Below are positions 49,568 through 58,353 of a DNA stretch of 64,000 nt, piece by piece. This DNA comes from Acidobacteria bacterium Mor1 (lineage in GTDB: Bacteria; Acidobacteriota; Polarisedimenticolia; Polarisedimenticolales; Polarisedimenticolaceae), in assembly GCA_001664505.1 (NCBI GenBank), contig CP011806.1, positions 3,189,350 through 3,253,349 on the forward strand, read 5' to 3'. A program made the translations under genes and the position numbers. The notes beneath the pieces were generated by a model, which did no database searches, had not been told where the DNA came from, and saw nothing but the letters and a program-made list of their open reading frames with translations. The stretch's first letter is position 1. The number at the start of each line of letters is the position of its first letter.

Positions 49568-51476
49568 CCGCATCCTTGAGCGAAGCCATCATGCGCCGCG
49601 CCTGCGACACACCCGCCCGGTCACCTCGAGCCTGCATCACCTTCAGATAGAAGTCCCAGCTTTCCTCGGAGTCGGGATCCAACCGGGTCGCCATCGCCGC
49701 GTCCTCGGCGGCGGTCTCCAGCTGCCCGCTCGCCGCCCGGGCCCGGCCGCGGTTGAGGTAGTTGGTCACGACCTCGGGTTCAAGCGCGATGGCGCGATCG
49801 AACAGCTCGATCGCCTCGGCGGTCTGGCCGGCCAGCAGACGGAACCGCCCGTACTCGGCGAGCACTCCAGCGTGTTCAGGGGATCGCTGGGCCTGCGCCG
49901 CCAGTAGGTTCAGCGCGTCGGCACCGGCACCCCGCTTCTCGAGCAACAGTCCGAGGGCGATCGCGGCGTCGTCGTACCCGGGCGAGAGCTCCAGCGACTC
50001 CCGGTAGGCCTGCTCCGCCTCGGCGTCCTTCTCCTGATAGCCGAGCACCTTGCCCAGGAAGAAGCGGGCGCGGCCGTCGGACCAACCCTTGTCGATCGCC
50101 TCGCGGAAACCCGCCTCGGCCGCCTCCCACATCGCGCGGCGCTCACCGGGGATGCTGAGCGACATCAGCATGTTGGCGCGGGCGGCGTAGTACGCCTGCT
50201 CGGCCTGCTCCAGCTGGGCATACTCCTCGGGAAAGACCGGCTTGATCTCGAGGCTCGCCCGGGTGTCGTGCTCCGGTGTCGGCGTGATGTCCCGGCGAAT
50301 CCAGTGATCGGTGAAGGTGGTGTGGCGCTGATCGTCGGGTTCGGCCACCCGCATGTGACAGGAGACGCAGTCGTCGGGCATGCCGTCGGTGCCGGAACGG
50401 GCGCCATGTTCCTCGCTGCAATCTTCGACCGTGTGGCAGCCCGTACACTTGCGCTTGAAGTAGTCCGCCGGCCGGTTCTCGGCATAGACGGTGCTATGGG
50501 GGTTGTGGCAGGTCAGGCACTCCAGGCGCCCTTCGCTCTCCTGGTAACAGGCGCTCAGGATCAGGCGATCCGCCTGGGCCGACAGCCCGAACTCGTCGGG
50601 CGTCTGATGCACGTAGTGGAACGGCACGATGATGTCCTGAAGAGGCCGCCCCGGGCGGAAATCGTTGAGCGCCACGTCGACCCGCCCGACCCGGTCGGTG
50701 GCCTTGGAGTCTCCGAGATGGCACTGGAGGCAGACGTCGAGGCGACGTTCCCGGGACAGGCGCCGCGGATTGACGATGGTCGGGTCGGCGCTGCCGTCGG
50801 GCTCGCGCTGACCGTCGCTCCACTTGGCCACGTGCAGTTCACCCGGGCCGTGACAGCTCTCGCAACCGATGCCCTCGGGGATCGGCTCGACGAAGGCGTT
50901 GTGGGTGCCCGGCGCCAGCTCCATCCTGCCGTTGTGGCAGAAAACGCAGCTCTCCCGCACCTGACGCGCGAAGTGCGCGCTGTCGTGTTCGAAGCCGGGA
51001 CAGAGGTCCCACAAGGTCTCGTTGGGGTACCAACAGACCGGCGCCTGGAAGAAGCGCCCCTCCTCGATGACGATGTAGCCCCGGTTGTGATTGTTGGAAC
51101 CCACCGCCCAGATCAGTTCCCGCTCATCCCGGGCCACCTGGCTCCCGTCGTTGGGATCGACCAGAAACTGCTCCATGAAGTAGCGGCCGTCCCGCTCGAA
51201 CATGCGATAGCTCACGCCGGTCTTCGGATCGGCGAAGGTGTTGTCGGCGGTGAAGTCCGCCTCGATCATCTCCGGCGCCATGCGGTGCCAGGCCCGGCCC
51301 ATACCGGTGTGCATGTAGGTCGAGGCCACGTCGAGATGACACTGGCTGCACTCGGCAGCGCCGACGAAGGCGACATCCGCCTGGGTATTGAGCAGCCCCG
51401 CGCCGTCGTCCTTGCCGCCACCGCAGCCCAAAGCGGTCACGGTGAGCACGAACAGGATCGCGAGGCGGCGGATCAT
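49485..51476 (-). CDS. Seven-heme c-type cytochrome lipoprotein with TPR repeats
   Basis: A 663-residue exported protein with lipobox TALGC (Cys18). Seven CxxCH heme motifs lie in the N-terminal 400 residues (CSQCH, CVFCH, CESCH, CLQCH, CLTCH, CTGCH, CVSCH). The C-terminal 250 residues contain tetratricopeptide-like helices (e.g. ARFFLGKVLGYQEKDAEAEQ, YLNRGRARAASGQLETAAED). Such proteins are thought to move electrons in the periplasm; the partner is unknown. ATG 51476 overlaps the stop of the upstream DUF429-like gene (ATGA), so they are co-translated. Confidence 0.9.
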   Translation of the reverse strand: MIRRLAILFVLTVTALGCGGGKDDGAGLLNTQADVAFVGAAECSQCHLDVASTYMHTGMGRAWHRMAPEMIEADFTADNTFADPKTGVSYRMFERDGRYFMEQFLVDPNDGSQVARDERELIWAVGSNNHNRGYIVIEEGRFFQAPVCWYPNETLWDLCPGFEHDSAHFARQVRESCVFCHNGRMELAPGTHNAFVEPIPEGIGCESCHGPGELHVAKWSDGQREPDGSADPTIVNPRRLSRERRLDVCLQCHLGDSKATDRVGRVDVALNDFRPGRPLQDIIVPFHYVHQTPDEFGLSAQADRLILSACYQESEGRLECLTCHNPHSTVYAENRPADYFKRKCTGCHTVEDCSEEHGARSGTDGMPDDCVSCHMRVAEPDDQRHTTFTDHWIRRDITPTPEHDTRASLEIKPVFPEEYAQLEQAEQAYYAARANMLMSLSIPGERRAMWEAAEAGFREAIDKGWSDGRARFFLGKVLGYQEKDAEAEQAYRESLELSPGYDDAAIALGLLLEKRGAGADALNLLAAQAQRSPEHAGVLAEYGRFRLLAGQTAEAIELFDRAIALEPEVVTNYLNRGRARAASGQLETAAEDAAMATRLDPDSEESWDFYLKVMQARGDRAGVSQARRMMASLKDAAIRYRLQLRDQAHRGDSPPSGSAALAP

Positions 51477-52924
51477 TCGACGCTCTCCAGGCCGTAGATC
51501 CAGCCTTCGACGCGCACCCGCTCGGGGTCGTCGGGACACAGGTCTTCGGGGGTTTTGGCCGCTTCACCGCTCAAGACCGCCCGCGCCGCACAGCGCGCCG
51601 CGATGACCGCATCCAGCGCGTCCCGGCGCTTGGCGCACTGCGCCTGTTGCTCGTCGTTCAGCTCCAGCGGCAGCTTCGAGAGCTTGCCCAGAGCGTCGAT
51701 GATCGCCCGTCGCCGGGCGGTGGCGTCTCCGTTGCCGGAGATCCGCAGACTGCGCACCAGCTGGCCCGGGTAGGCCTCGAGCAACAAGCGGCCGGTGGCG
51801 CTCTCGAAGGGGCGCACGGTGTAGCGGGAGCGTTCTTCGGCGATGGTGCGGATGCCGTGGTAGGTCATCGGCCCGAGGTCCGGATTGACCCGGTGGAGCG
51901 GCGAGAAGGCTCCCGCCCGTTCGTCGGTCAGGCGCTTGACCTCACCTTCGGCGTCGCGGAACTCCTGCAGCGCGACCAGGTATTCCGGCCGGGAGATCTG
52001 CTCGAAACGCTGCGCGAGATTCCACCAGCCCTCTTCACCGTCGCCGGAAAGGCGCGCCGCAAACCCGCGGGGCAGGCTGAACGGAAAGTCGAGACCGATC
52101 GCCTCCGCCCGCATCAGGAGCGCATCGGGGTCGCGCAGACGGGCCTGGAGCCCCTGGCGTCCGGTAGCCTCCAGGCGCAGCACCCGCAGACGGTCCCCCC
52201 GCTGCTCCAGCAGGCAGAGCCAGGTCGCCTGGCGGGGATCCCGCATGTCGCCGCTGAAGTCGACGCCGCCGAACACCCGGCCGGCGGGTTCGGCTTCTGC
52301 GGCGGAGGCCTCGTCGTCGTTCTTCTTCTCGGGAGCCGCAGCCTCGGCAACGACGTCCGGTTTCGTGTCGGCCGGCTTCGTGCTCTCTGGTTTGCTGCCG
52401 TCCGGTTTCGTTGACGCCTTTCCCCGCGCCTTCGAAGGGGACTCCGCCTTCGCCGGCGCCGGACCGGGCTCCGCCGGTCCCTCGAGATCGGCGGGAGCGG
52501 GACGGAACCCGTCGGACACCGCGGCGTCGAACACCGCGCGGAACAGGGTCACGTCGGGCCCCGGCCAGGCCGGGTCGCAACACATGAACACCCGCCGGGG
52601 CGCCATGCCGAGATCGAGGCCCGGAGAAAATCGGTGAGCGATGGCGAGATCGATCCAGCAGAAACCTTCGTCGTCGGCTTCGCGCAGCCCGACCACCCGG
52701 CTGAGGCCGAGGAATCGGTTGGCCCGCTCCTGGTGCTTCTTGCTCTCGGGGTGGTAGATCGCGATCAGGTCGCCGAGACGCAGGCGATGAGCCACGGTGT
52801 CGTAGGCCAACACGTGGCGAGGCATGCCGTCCTGCCAGATGTTGGGGTAGCGGGCCCGGGGATCGTTCCATTCCAGGGCCCGCATCATCCAACGCGAGCG
52901 GTGCCGCACCTGCTCTGCTGCCAT
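51473..52924 (-). CDS. PUA/EVE-like domain fused to a DUF429-like nuclease-fold domain
   Basis: A 483-residue protein. Residues 1-130 contain RLGDLIAIYHPESKKHQERANRFLGLSRVVG, the look of a PUA/EVE-type nucleic-acid-binding domain. A Pro/Lys/Ala-rich linker (about 155-210) follows. Residues 215-480 resemble DUF429, an RNase H-like fold: GGVDFSGDMRDP, AIGLDFPFSLP and LEAYPGQLVRSL supply the acidic residues, and the C-terminal DALDAVIAARCAARAV fits too. Function is unknown; a nucleic-acid role is inference. Its stop is coupled to the heptaheme cytochrome. Confidence 0.62.
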   Translation of the reverse strand: MAAEQVRHRSRWMMRALEWNDPRARYPNIWQDGMPRHVLAYDTVAHRLRLGDLIAIYHPESKKHQERANRFLGLSRVVGLREADDEGFCWIDLAIAHRFSPGLDLGMAPRRVFMCCDPAWPGPDVTLFRAVFDAAVSDGFRPAPADLEGPAEPGPAPAKAESPSKARGKASTKPDGSKPESTKPADTKPDVVAEAAAPEKKNDDEASAAEAEPAGRVFGGVDFSGDMRDPRQATWLCLLEQRGDRLRVLRLEATGRQGLQARLRDPDALLMRAEAIGLDFPFSLPRGFAARLSGDGEEGWWNLAQRFEQISRPEYLVALQEFRDAEGEVKRLTDERAGAFSPLHRVNPDLGPMTYHGIRTIAEERSRYTVRPFESATGRLLLEAYPGQLVRSLRISGNGDATARRRAIIDALGKLSKLPLELNDEQQAQCAKRRDALDAVIAARCAARAVLSGEAAKTPEDLCPDDPERVRVEGWIYGLESVE

Positions 52925-52967
52925 CGTCTATGCCTCGAATCGATTGAGACTAGGGACTATGCGGCGA

Positions 52968-53396
52968 TCAGTCCCACTTGTCCAGCATCAGCTTGAGTTC
53001 GTCGTGATGCTTGGCTTCGTCGGCGATCAGGGTATCCAGTTCGATGGCCAGTCCGAACTGCTCCAGGTCCTCGGCCTGCCTGCGGCGTTGGACGTAGCGG
53101 GTGATGGTGTCCCGTTCGGCAACCAGCGCCTGCTCCAGCATCTGCTTGGCATCGTCGACCATCTCGACCGGCGCGACCCGGGTGGTCGGAACCCCGCCCA
53201 GGGCGACGATCTTGTCGGTCAGCAGGCCGGCGTGGGTCAGCTCCTCGGGAATCTCCGCCTCGAAGAACTCCCGAAGTTCCTTGCGGTAGGGGCCCTTCAC
53301 CATGCTGGCGTAGCTGCGGTACATCTGGATAGCGGCCCATTCGTTGGCCAGGTCCTCGTTCAGGCCGTCCAGCAGTTCTTGTCTCTTGTCACTCAT
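52968..53396 (-). CDS. Ferritin-like iron-binding protein
   Basis: A 142-residue four-helix protein with the spaced carboxylate and histidine ligands of ferritin-like di-iron proteins: Glu in LANEWAAIQMY, EIPEELTHAG, LVAERDTITRY and DEAKHHDELKLML. It is shorter than bacterioferritin (about 158) and nearer to the Dps/bacterioferritin-like group. It probably stores iron or removes peroxide. It lies 11 bases after the Fur-family gene, suggesting one iron or peroxide-responsive operon. Confidence 0.82.
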   Translation of the reverse strand: MSDKRQELLDGLNEDLANEWAAIQMYRSYASMVKGPYRKELREFFEAEIPEELTHAGLLTDKIVALGGVPTTRVAPVEMVDDAKQMLEQALVAERDTITRYVQRRRQAEDLEQFGLAIELDTLIADEAKHHDELKLMLDKWD

Positions 53397-53407
53397 CTTC
53401 TCGATCC

Positions 53408-53851
53408 TCAGCGCGTTTGGGGGGAACACTCGCGGCAGATCACCTCGTACTCGAGGCGTATCGCCGTCAACTGCATTCCGTCGGGGAGCGGCGGGTCCGC
53501 GGAGACCGCCTCGGCCTGACGGGGGATGTCGTAGATCGCGCCGCACTTGCGGCAGATTGCGTGATCGTGGGCTCCGGCGTGAAGCGTGCCGTCGACTCGG
53601 AGGCGGCCGTCGCCACCTCGCATGCGCACGCACAGACCGGCCTGGATGAAGGACTCCAGGGTTTGATAGACCGTCGAGAGAGAGAGGGTCGGGTAGCCCG
53701 GGCGCAGCGCCTCCCAGACCTCTTCGGCGGCGGGATGCCCCCAATGGCCGGTGACCGCTCCCAGGATCGCCACCCGGTTCGCCGTGGCCCGCAGCCCCGC
53801 TTCACGGAGCCTGCCCGCCAGGTCCTCGGTGCTGGGTTTCTCCTCGCTCAT
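53408..53851 (-). CDS. Fur/PerR family metal-dependent repressor
   Basis: About 147 residues: an N-terminal winged helix (LREAGLRATANRVAIL, LSLSTVYQTLESF) and a dimerisation domain with AHDHAICRKCGAIYDI and a final CRECSP. The two CxxC pairs form the structural zinc site, as in PerR and many Fur proteins. ATG 53851 or ATG 53860 may start it; the frame extends to 53887. The adjacent ferritin gene and an upstream inverted repeat suggest iron or peroxide control with autoregulation. Confidence 0.9.
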   Translation of the reverse strand: MSEEKPSTEDLAGRLREAGLRATANRVAILGAVTGHWGHPAAEEVWEALRPGYPTLSLSTVYQTLESFIQAGLCVRMRGGDGRLRVDGTLHAGAHDHAICRKCGAIYDIPRQAEAVSADPPLPDGMQLTAIRLEYEVICRECSPQTR

Positions 53852-53867
53852 GCCTCTCATGGTAGTG

Positions 53868-53879
53868 AGAACAAGTTCT
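53868..53879. promoter_or_regulatory. Possible Fur-family operator
   Basis: AGAAC (53868-53872) and GTTCT (53875-53879) are inverted arms around AA, just before the Fur-family start, in an AT-richer stretch running to 53940. It is not a textbook Fur box; PerR-type boxes are similarly short palindromes. Confidence 0.4.
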
Positions 53880-54032
53880 TCCTGCAAATCATTCCGATGT
53901 AGAAAAGAATACCAACTAGGTCGTTTTCCACCGACAAAAACAGTTGCTTTCGGGGCCCGGGCCCCGCCGCCGGGCGACTGCTAGAATCGAGGGTCTTACC
54001 CCTTGAAAGCCCGCAGACGGAGGTTTCCCGGC

Positions 54033-55235
54033 ATGAAGTTCGACAACGCGTTCATCCCCTACGGCGGCTACTGGAGCACCCCTTTCACCAAGTGGCAGGG
54101 CAGCCTCTCCAACAGCCACGCCGTCGAACTGGCCGCCCAGGCGGGCCGCAAGTGGATGGCCACCCGGGACCTCTCCCCCGAGCACTTCGACAGCGTGCTG
54201 CTGGGCATGACCGTGCCCCAGAAGAGCACCCTCTACGGCGCCCCCTGGCTGGCCGCGATGCTGGGCAACGACAAGGTGACCGGCACCGCCATCGCCCAGG
54301 CCTGCGCCACCGGCGCCCGCACCCTGGCGGTCTCCGGCGCCGAGGTCACCCTCGGAAACAGCCACACCTCCCTGGCCGTGACCGCCGATCGTTGTTCCAA
54401 CGGACCGCACATCTACTACCCGAACCCGGCGGGTCCCGGTGGTACCGGCAGCAAGGAAGACTGGGTCATGGACAGCTTCGGCTTCGACCCCTACGCCAGG
54501 AACTCGATGCTGCAGACCGCCGAGAACGTGGCTGCCGAGGCGGGCATCAGCCGCGAGGAACAGGACCACTGCGCGCTGGTGCGTTTCAACCAGTACCAGG
54601 AAGCCCTGGCCGACGACCGCGCCTTCCAGAAGCGCTACATGCTGACCCCCTTCGAGGTGATGGATCGCAAGGGCCGCAAGGTGCTGGCCTCGGTCGAAAC
54701 CGACGAGGGTGTGTTCCCCACCACCGCCGAGGGATTGGCCAAGCTCCGTCCGGTGATGCCCGAAGGCACCGTGACCTTCGGCAGCCAGACCCACCCCGCC
54801 GACGGCAACTGCGGCATGATCGTGACCGGCAAGGACAAGGCCGCCGAGCTCTCCCGGGATGCTTCGGTGCCGGTGCAGCTTTTGTCCTACGCCGAGGCGC
54901 GCACCCAGAAGGGCTACATGGCCAAGGCCACGGTGCCCGCCGCCCGGCTGGCCCTCGAACGGGCCGGCATCGAGGTCGGCGACGCCAAGGCGATCAAGAC
55001 CCACAACCCCTTCGCCGTCAACGACGTGTTCATGGCCAAGGAAATGGGCCTCGAGATCGAGAGCTTCAACAACTACGGCTCGTCGCTGGTCTTCGGCCAT
55101 CCCCAGGGACCGACCGGCATGCGCCTGATCATCGAGTTGATCGAGGAGCTGGCGATCAAGGGTGGCGGACACGGCCTGTTCGTCGGCTGCGCCGCCGGCG
55201 ACACCTCGGCTGCCGTGGTGGTCAAGGTCGGCTGA
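54033..55235 (+). CDS. Thiolase family acetyl-CoA acyltransferase
   Basis: A 400-residue thiolase. The acylated Cys lies in AQACATGARTL. The region THNPFAVNDVFMAKEMGL replaces the usual NEAFA loop, GHPQGPTGMRL replaces GHPIGASG, and the C-terminal GGGHGLFVGCAAGD supplies the second Cys. It probably condenses acetyl-CoA or cleaves 3-ketoacyl-CoA; the variant loops mark a sub-branch. ATG 54033 has GGAGGT upstream. No beta-oxidation partners are adjacent. Confidence 0.9.
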   Translation: MKFDNAFIPYGGYWSTPFTKWQGSLSNSHAVELAAQAGRKWMATRDLSPEHFDSVLLGMTVPQKSTLYGAPWLAAMLGNDKVTGTAIAQACATGARTLAVSGAEVTLGNSHTSLAVTADRCSNGPHIYYPNPAGPGGTGSKEDWVMDSFGFDPYARNSMLQTAENVAAEAGISREEQDHCALVRFNQYQEALADDRAFQKRYMLTPFEVMDRKGRKVLASVETDEGVFPTTAEGLAKLRPVMPEGTVTFGSQTHPADGNCGMIVTGKDKAAELSRDASVPVQLLSYAEARTQKGYMAKATVPAARLALERAGIEVGDAKAIKTHNPFAVNDVFMAKEMGLEIESFNNYGSSLVFGHPQGPTGMRLIIELIEELAIKGGGHGLFVGCAAGDTSAAVVVKVG

Positions 55236-55242
55236 CGATCGG

Positions 55243-55258
55243 GCCGGGCCTGCCCGGC
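55243..55258 (+). terminator. Hairpin after the thiolase gene
   Basis: GCCGGGC (55243-55249) and GCCCGGC (55252-55258) form a perfect seven-base stem eight bases after the stop. Only a weak CTCCTT follows, so termination is plausible but not certain. Confidence 0.4.
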
Positions 55259-55351
55259 GGCTCCTTCAGCAAAACCGAACCGGCCGCTAACCGGCGGTAG
55301 ACCCGTTCGTTTGAGACTCGGCAAGACGATGCTCAAACGAGGGGGTTCGGT

Positions 55352-56893
55352 ATGTGCGAAGTGTCCCGTCGAGCGGTCCACGCCGCTGTTTGCCTGGCGT
55401 TCCTGCTGTCCTCGGTTGCCTGCGGAGTCCAGACCGAGCCGCAACAACCTGAAGCCCCGTCGGCATCTTCCCGGCCGGTCGACACCGAGCGGCTGGCTCA
55501 GCGGATCGACGAGACGGTCGAACGGATCATGGGCGAGCGCAACCTGCCCGGCGCCGCCGTGGTCGTGGTTCAGCGCGGCCGCACCATCTTCAGCCGCGGC
55601 TACGGCATGGCCGACGTCGAAGCCGGGCGTGTGGTGGACGTCGACCGCACCCTGTTCCGTATCGGCTCGATCACCAAGGCGTTGACGGCGCTGGCGGTCA
55701 CCCGGCTGGTCGACCAGGGCCGCTTGAACTTCGATGACGACGTCTCGACGCTGATCGACGGCCTCGAACTGCAGGGCTCCTTCGACGAACCGGTGCGGGT
55801 GCGGCACCTGGTGACCCACACCGCCGCCTTCGATCAGATCGGGGTCGGGCGGCAGCTCGGCGGCTTCGAATATCCGCTGCCCACCCGGCAAGCCGCGCGC
55901 CCACCCCTGGCGGAGTTCCTTCGCGGCAACCTGCGGCGCACCGACGAACCGGGCCGCTTCATGCGCTACGACACCTACGGCATCGTGCTCGCAGGCCTCC
56001 TGTTGGAGCAGGTCACCGGCAAGACCTACGCACAGGCGATGAACGAACTGGTGTTCGAGCCGGCGGGAATGAGCCGCAGCTCCGTCGAGGTGACTCCGGA
56101 GCTGGAGCCCGACCTGGCGTTGGGGTACGGGTTCGACGACGGCAACTTCGAGCCGCAACACTACGAGGTCTACCTGACCACGCCGGCCTCTTCGATCGAC
56201 GCGACCCCGGCGGACATGGGGCGCCTGCTCGAAGCGCTGACCTCCGGCGGCGCCAACGAACACGGCCGGCTGCTCAGCGCGGAAGCGGCCCGAGCCGTGG
56301 GGCGGCCGCAGTTCCGGCCGCATCCCGAGTTCCCGGGCATCACCCACGGTTTCTGGGAGCGCCCCCTGGGGCGCCGGGCCGACGGTTCCGCCGGCTTCTC
56401 GGTGGAGCACGGCGGAGGCATGCTCGGCTTCACCTCCAGGCTGGCCCTGCTGCCGGAACTCGAAGCGGGCTTCTTCGTCACCACCAATCGCGACTGGGAA
56501 GCCGGCGGCGGCGATGTCGAGATCACCGGCGCCGTCGGCGACATCATCGTCGAGGAACTGTTGGGCGCCCTCGAAGATGCACCGCTGCCCCGCCCCGGGC
56601 AGAACGACGCCGACCTTCAGGAATATGCCGGCGACTACGTAAACGGCGTGTACTGCCGCACCTGTAGCGAAGAGGAGTTCCAGATGGGGGGTTGGCCGAT
56701 GCGCCGGCCCCAGAGCGTCGAGGTCGACGGGCAAGCGCTGGTCTTCGGCGAGGCGCGCTATCTGGCGGCCGGGAACGATGTGTTCGTCCGTGAGGACGGA
56801 TTGCAGCGCATCAGCTTCGGCCGCGGCGGAAACCGGCAGGTCGCCTTCCTGGTCGAGTCCGACGGCCCGGTCACCCTGGAGAAGATCCGCTAG
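55352..56893 (+). CDS. Serine beta-lactamase-fold hydrolase, exported lipoprotein
   Basis: A 513-residue class C-type serine hydrolase. The signal peptide ends at lipobox SSVAC (Cys24). The nucleophile is Ser106 in GSITKALTALA (SxxK), the second motif is near Tyr206 in RYDTYGIVLAG, and the third is EHGGGMLGF. A C-terminal beta domain of about 110 residues follows. Members include esterases and D-aminopeptidases; a true antibiotic resistance role is not implied. It converges with the DtxR-family gene. Confidence 0.88.
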   Translation: MCEVSRRAVHAAVCLAFLLSSVACGVQTEPQQPEAPSASSRPVDTERLAQRIDETVERIMGERNLPGAAVVVVQRGRTIFSRGYGMADVEAGRVVDVDRTLFRIGSITKALTALAVTRLVDQGRLNFDDDVSTLIDGLELQGSFDEPVRVRHLVTHTAAFDQIGVGRQLGGFEYPLPTRQAARPPLAEFLRGNLRRTDEPGRFMRYDTYGIVLAGLLLEQVTGKTYAQAMNELVFEPAGMSRSSVEVTPELEPDLALGYGFDDGNFEPQHYEVYLTTPASSIDATPADMGRLLEALTSGGANEHGRLLSAEAARAVGRPQFRPHPEFPGITHGFWERPLGRRADGSAGFSVEHGGGMLGFTSRLALLPELEAGFFVTTNRDWEAGGGDVEITGAVGDIIVEELLGALEDAPLPRPGQNDADLQEYAGDYVNGVYCRTCSEEEFQMGGWPMRRPQSVEVDGQALVFGEARYLAAGNDVFVREDGLQRISFGRGGNRQVAFLVESDGPVTLEKIR

Positions 56894-56909
56894 GCGATCG
56901 AGTCCGGGC

Positions 56910-57401
56910 TCACGCGTCCCCGGCGCCCTCGCCGACGGCCATGCACACGCCATCGGCGACGCACGCTGCGCACAGTTCGTCCCGAGCGCGGAGCCCCTTG
57001 GCCAGGGAAAGGTTCCGGCTGCGGGAACGCTTGAGGACCGCGGCCATACGGGCGATCGTCTGAGCGCTTGCGGCATGTTCCATCATGCAAGCGTCGATCG
57101 CGGCGGTTTCGTCGTCGACGCCGAACAGTTCCGTCAGGACGTCCCGCAGCACTTCAAAACGGCGGAGGACGCATTCGGCAACGCCTTCCCCCTGTTCGGT
57201 CATGGCGATGACCCCGTACCGCTCGTGCTCGACCAGATTCATCTTCTCCAGGGTCTTGAGCACCCCGGTGACGGTGCCCGGATTGACCCCGAGCCCCTTG
57301 GCCAGGTCGCGCACCCGGGCGACCCCGTGGTCGCTGCGGACCCCGTAGAGCACCTTGAGATACATCTCCTGGGTCGGAGAAATGGCCTTCTGACGATGCA
57401 A
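56910..57401 (-). CDS. DtxR/MntR family metal-dependent repressor
   Basis: About 163 residues. The winged helix (MYLKVLYGV, VARVRDLAKGLGVNPGTVTGVLKTLEKMNLVEHERYG) and the metal and dimerisation domain with DACMMEHAAS fit the DtxR/MntR family. The C-terminus adds a small Cys cluster (DELCAACVADGVC). I place the start at TTG 57401 because CGGAGG lies nine bases before it; the frame itself runs to 57449. The gene follows the IMPase-family gene, with an operator-like repeat in the gap. Confidence 0.85.
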   Translation of the reverse strand: MHRQKAISPTQEMYLKVLYGVRSDHGVARVRDLAKGLGVNPGTVTGVLKTLEKMNLVEHERYGVIAMTEQGEGVAECVLRRFEVLRDVLTELFGVDDETAAIDACMMEHAASAQTIARMAAVLKRSRSRNLSLAKGLRARDELCAACVADGVCMAVGEGAGDA

Positions 57402-57436
57402 GGGATCGTGCCTCCGCAGGCACCGTAGCACAGGTG

Positions 57437-57474
57437 TTTGGGCGACCAAAGTTATTGCCGCTCACCAAACTTTG
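57437..57474. promoter_or_regulatory. Overlapping inverted repeats upstream of the DtxR-family gene
   Basis: TTTGG (57437-57441) and CCAAA (57446-57450) form one inverted repeat. CAAAGTT (57447-57453) and AACTTTG (57468-57474) form a second. On the minus strand the site also shows TTTGGT twice. The location between the upstream stop and the TTG start fits an autoregulatory operator. Confidence 0.5.
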
Positions 57475-57479
57475 ACGGG

Positions 57480-58247
57480 TCAATCCCCGGAAGCGGCGGC
57501 CAGCGCCTGCTCGTGCAGCAGCCCGTTGCTGGTCAACAGGTTGCCCGCGTAGATGTCCCTGCTGCCGTCCAGGGCCGTGGCCTTGCCGCCTGCCTCCTCG
57601 ACGATCACCTGCACCGCCGCGATATCCCAGGGGGCGACCACCGGATCCAGGCCGGCCTCGCCGGAACCCTCGGCGACCAGCACGTGCTGGAAGAAGTCGC
57701 CGAAGCCGCGCATGCGATCGGCACCGGCGCCGAGGGCGTAGTACGACCGGGGCGGACCGCTCTCCCCGGCGGAGCCGCTGTCCCCGTGAAACAGCTGGGC
57801 GTCGGCCAGGTCGGCGATCCCCGAGACACGCAAGCGGCGATCACCGCGCCAGGCACCGTGGCCCCGTTCGGCATGCCAGCGCCGGCTCATCGCCGGCGCC
57901 GAGACGAGTCCGGCGACGACCTCGCCCTCTTCCTCGATGGCCAACAGCGTGGCGAAGATCGGAATGCCGCGGATGAAGTTCCGGGTCGAGTCCAGTGGAT
58001 CGATGATCAATCGCCGACCGGTATCCCCGGCCTCGCCTTCTTCCTCTCCGAACACGCCCAGGCCGGGATGCCGCTCGGCGCAGAGCTTGCGGGCCATCGA
58101 CTCCACCGCCTGATCGACCTCGGTGACCGGGCTGCGGTCGGGCTTCCTGGTGACGTGCAGATCCACCGACTGAAAGCGTCCGAGGGTGATTCCGTCGGCC
58201 CGGTCGGCGATTTCGTGGAGGAACGGGGTCCAGCGGAGTTCGGCCAT
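57480..58247 (-). CDS. Inositol monophosphatase family phosphatase (histidinol-phosphatase-like)
   Basis: A 255-residue Mg-dependent phosphatase. Metal-binding motifs are GEEEG, IDPLDSTRNFIRG (variant of DPIDGT) and the late WDIAAVQVIVEEAGG. Many such proteins in bacteria are HisN histidinol phosphatases rather than inositol phosphatases; TRNF in place of the usual TxNF fits that group. No his genes are adjacent. ATG 58247 is used. Confidence 0.9.
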   Translation of the reverse strand: MAELRWTPFLHEIADRADGITLGRFQSVDLHVTRKPDRSPVTEVDQAVESMARKLCAERHPGLGVFGEEEGEAGDTGRRLIIDPLDSTRNFIRGIPIFATLLAIEEEGEVVAGLVSAPAMSRRWHAERGHGAWRGDRRLRVSGIADLADAQLFHGDSGSAGESGPPRSYYALGAGADRMRGFGDFFQHVLVAEGSGEAGLDPVVAPWDIAAVQVIVEEAGGKATALDGSRDIYAGNLLTSNGLLHEQALAAASGD

Positions 58248-58353
58248 GGCGGGCTCCGGAAGGCCGGAAGCGGTCGGCGGCGTGCCGGAACGACCGAACC
58301 TTCAACCGTGGGATGATAGACCCGACGATCAAGGGGCGCAGGGAGGTGTCGGG

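Noticed and set aside
55352-56893. Antibiotic resistance beta-lactamase
   Set aside because: The SxxK fold is shared by many esterases and peptidases. The lipoprotein signal and C-terminal beta domain do not point to AmpC.
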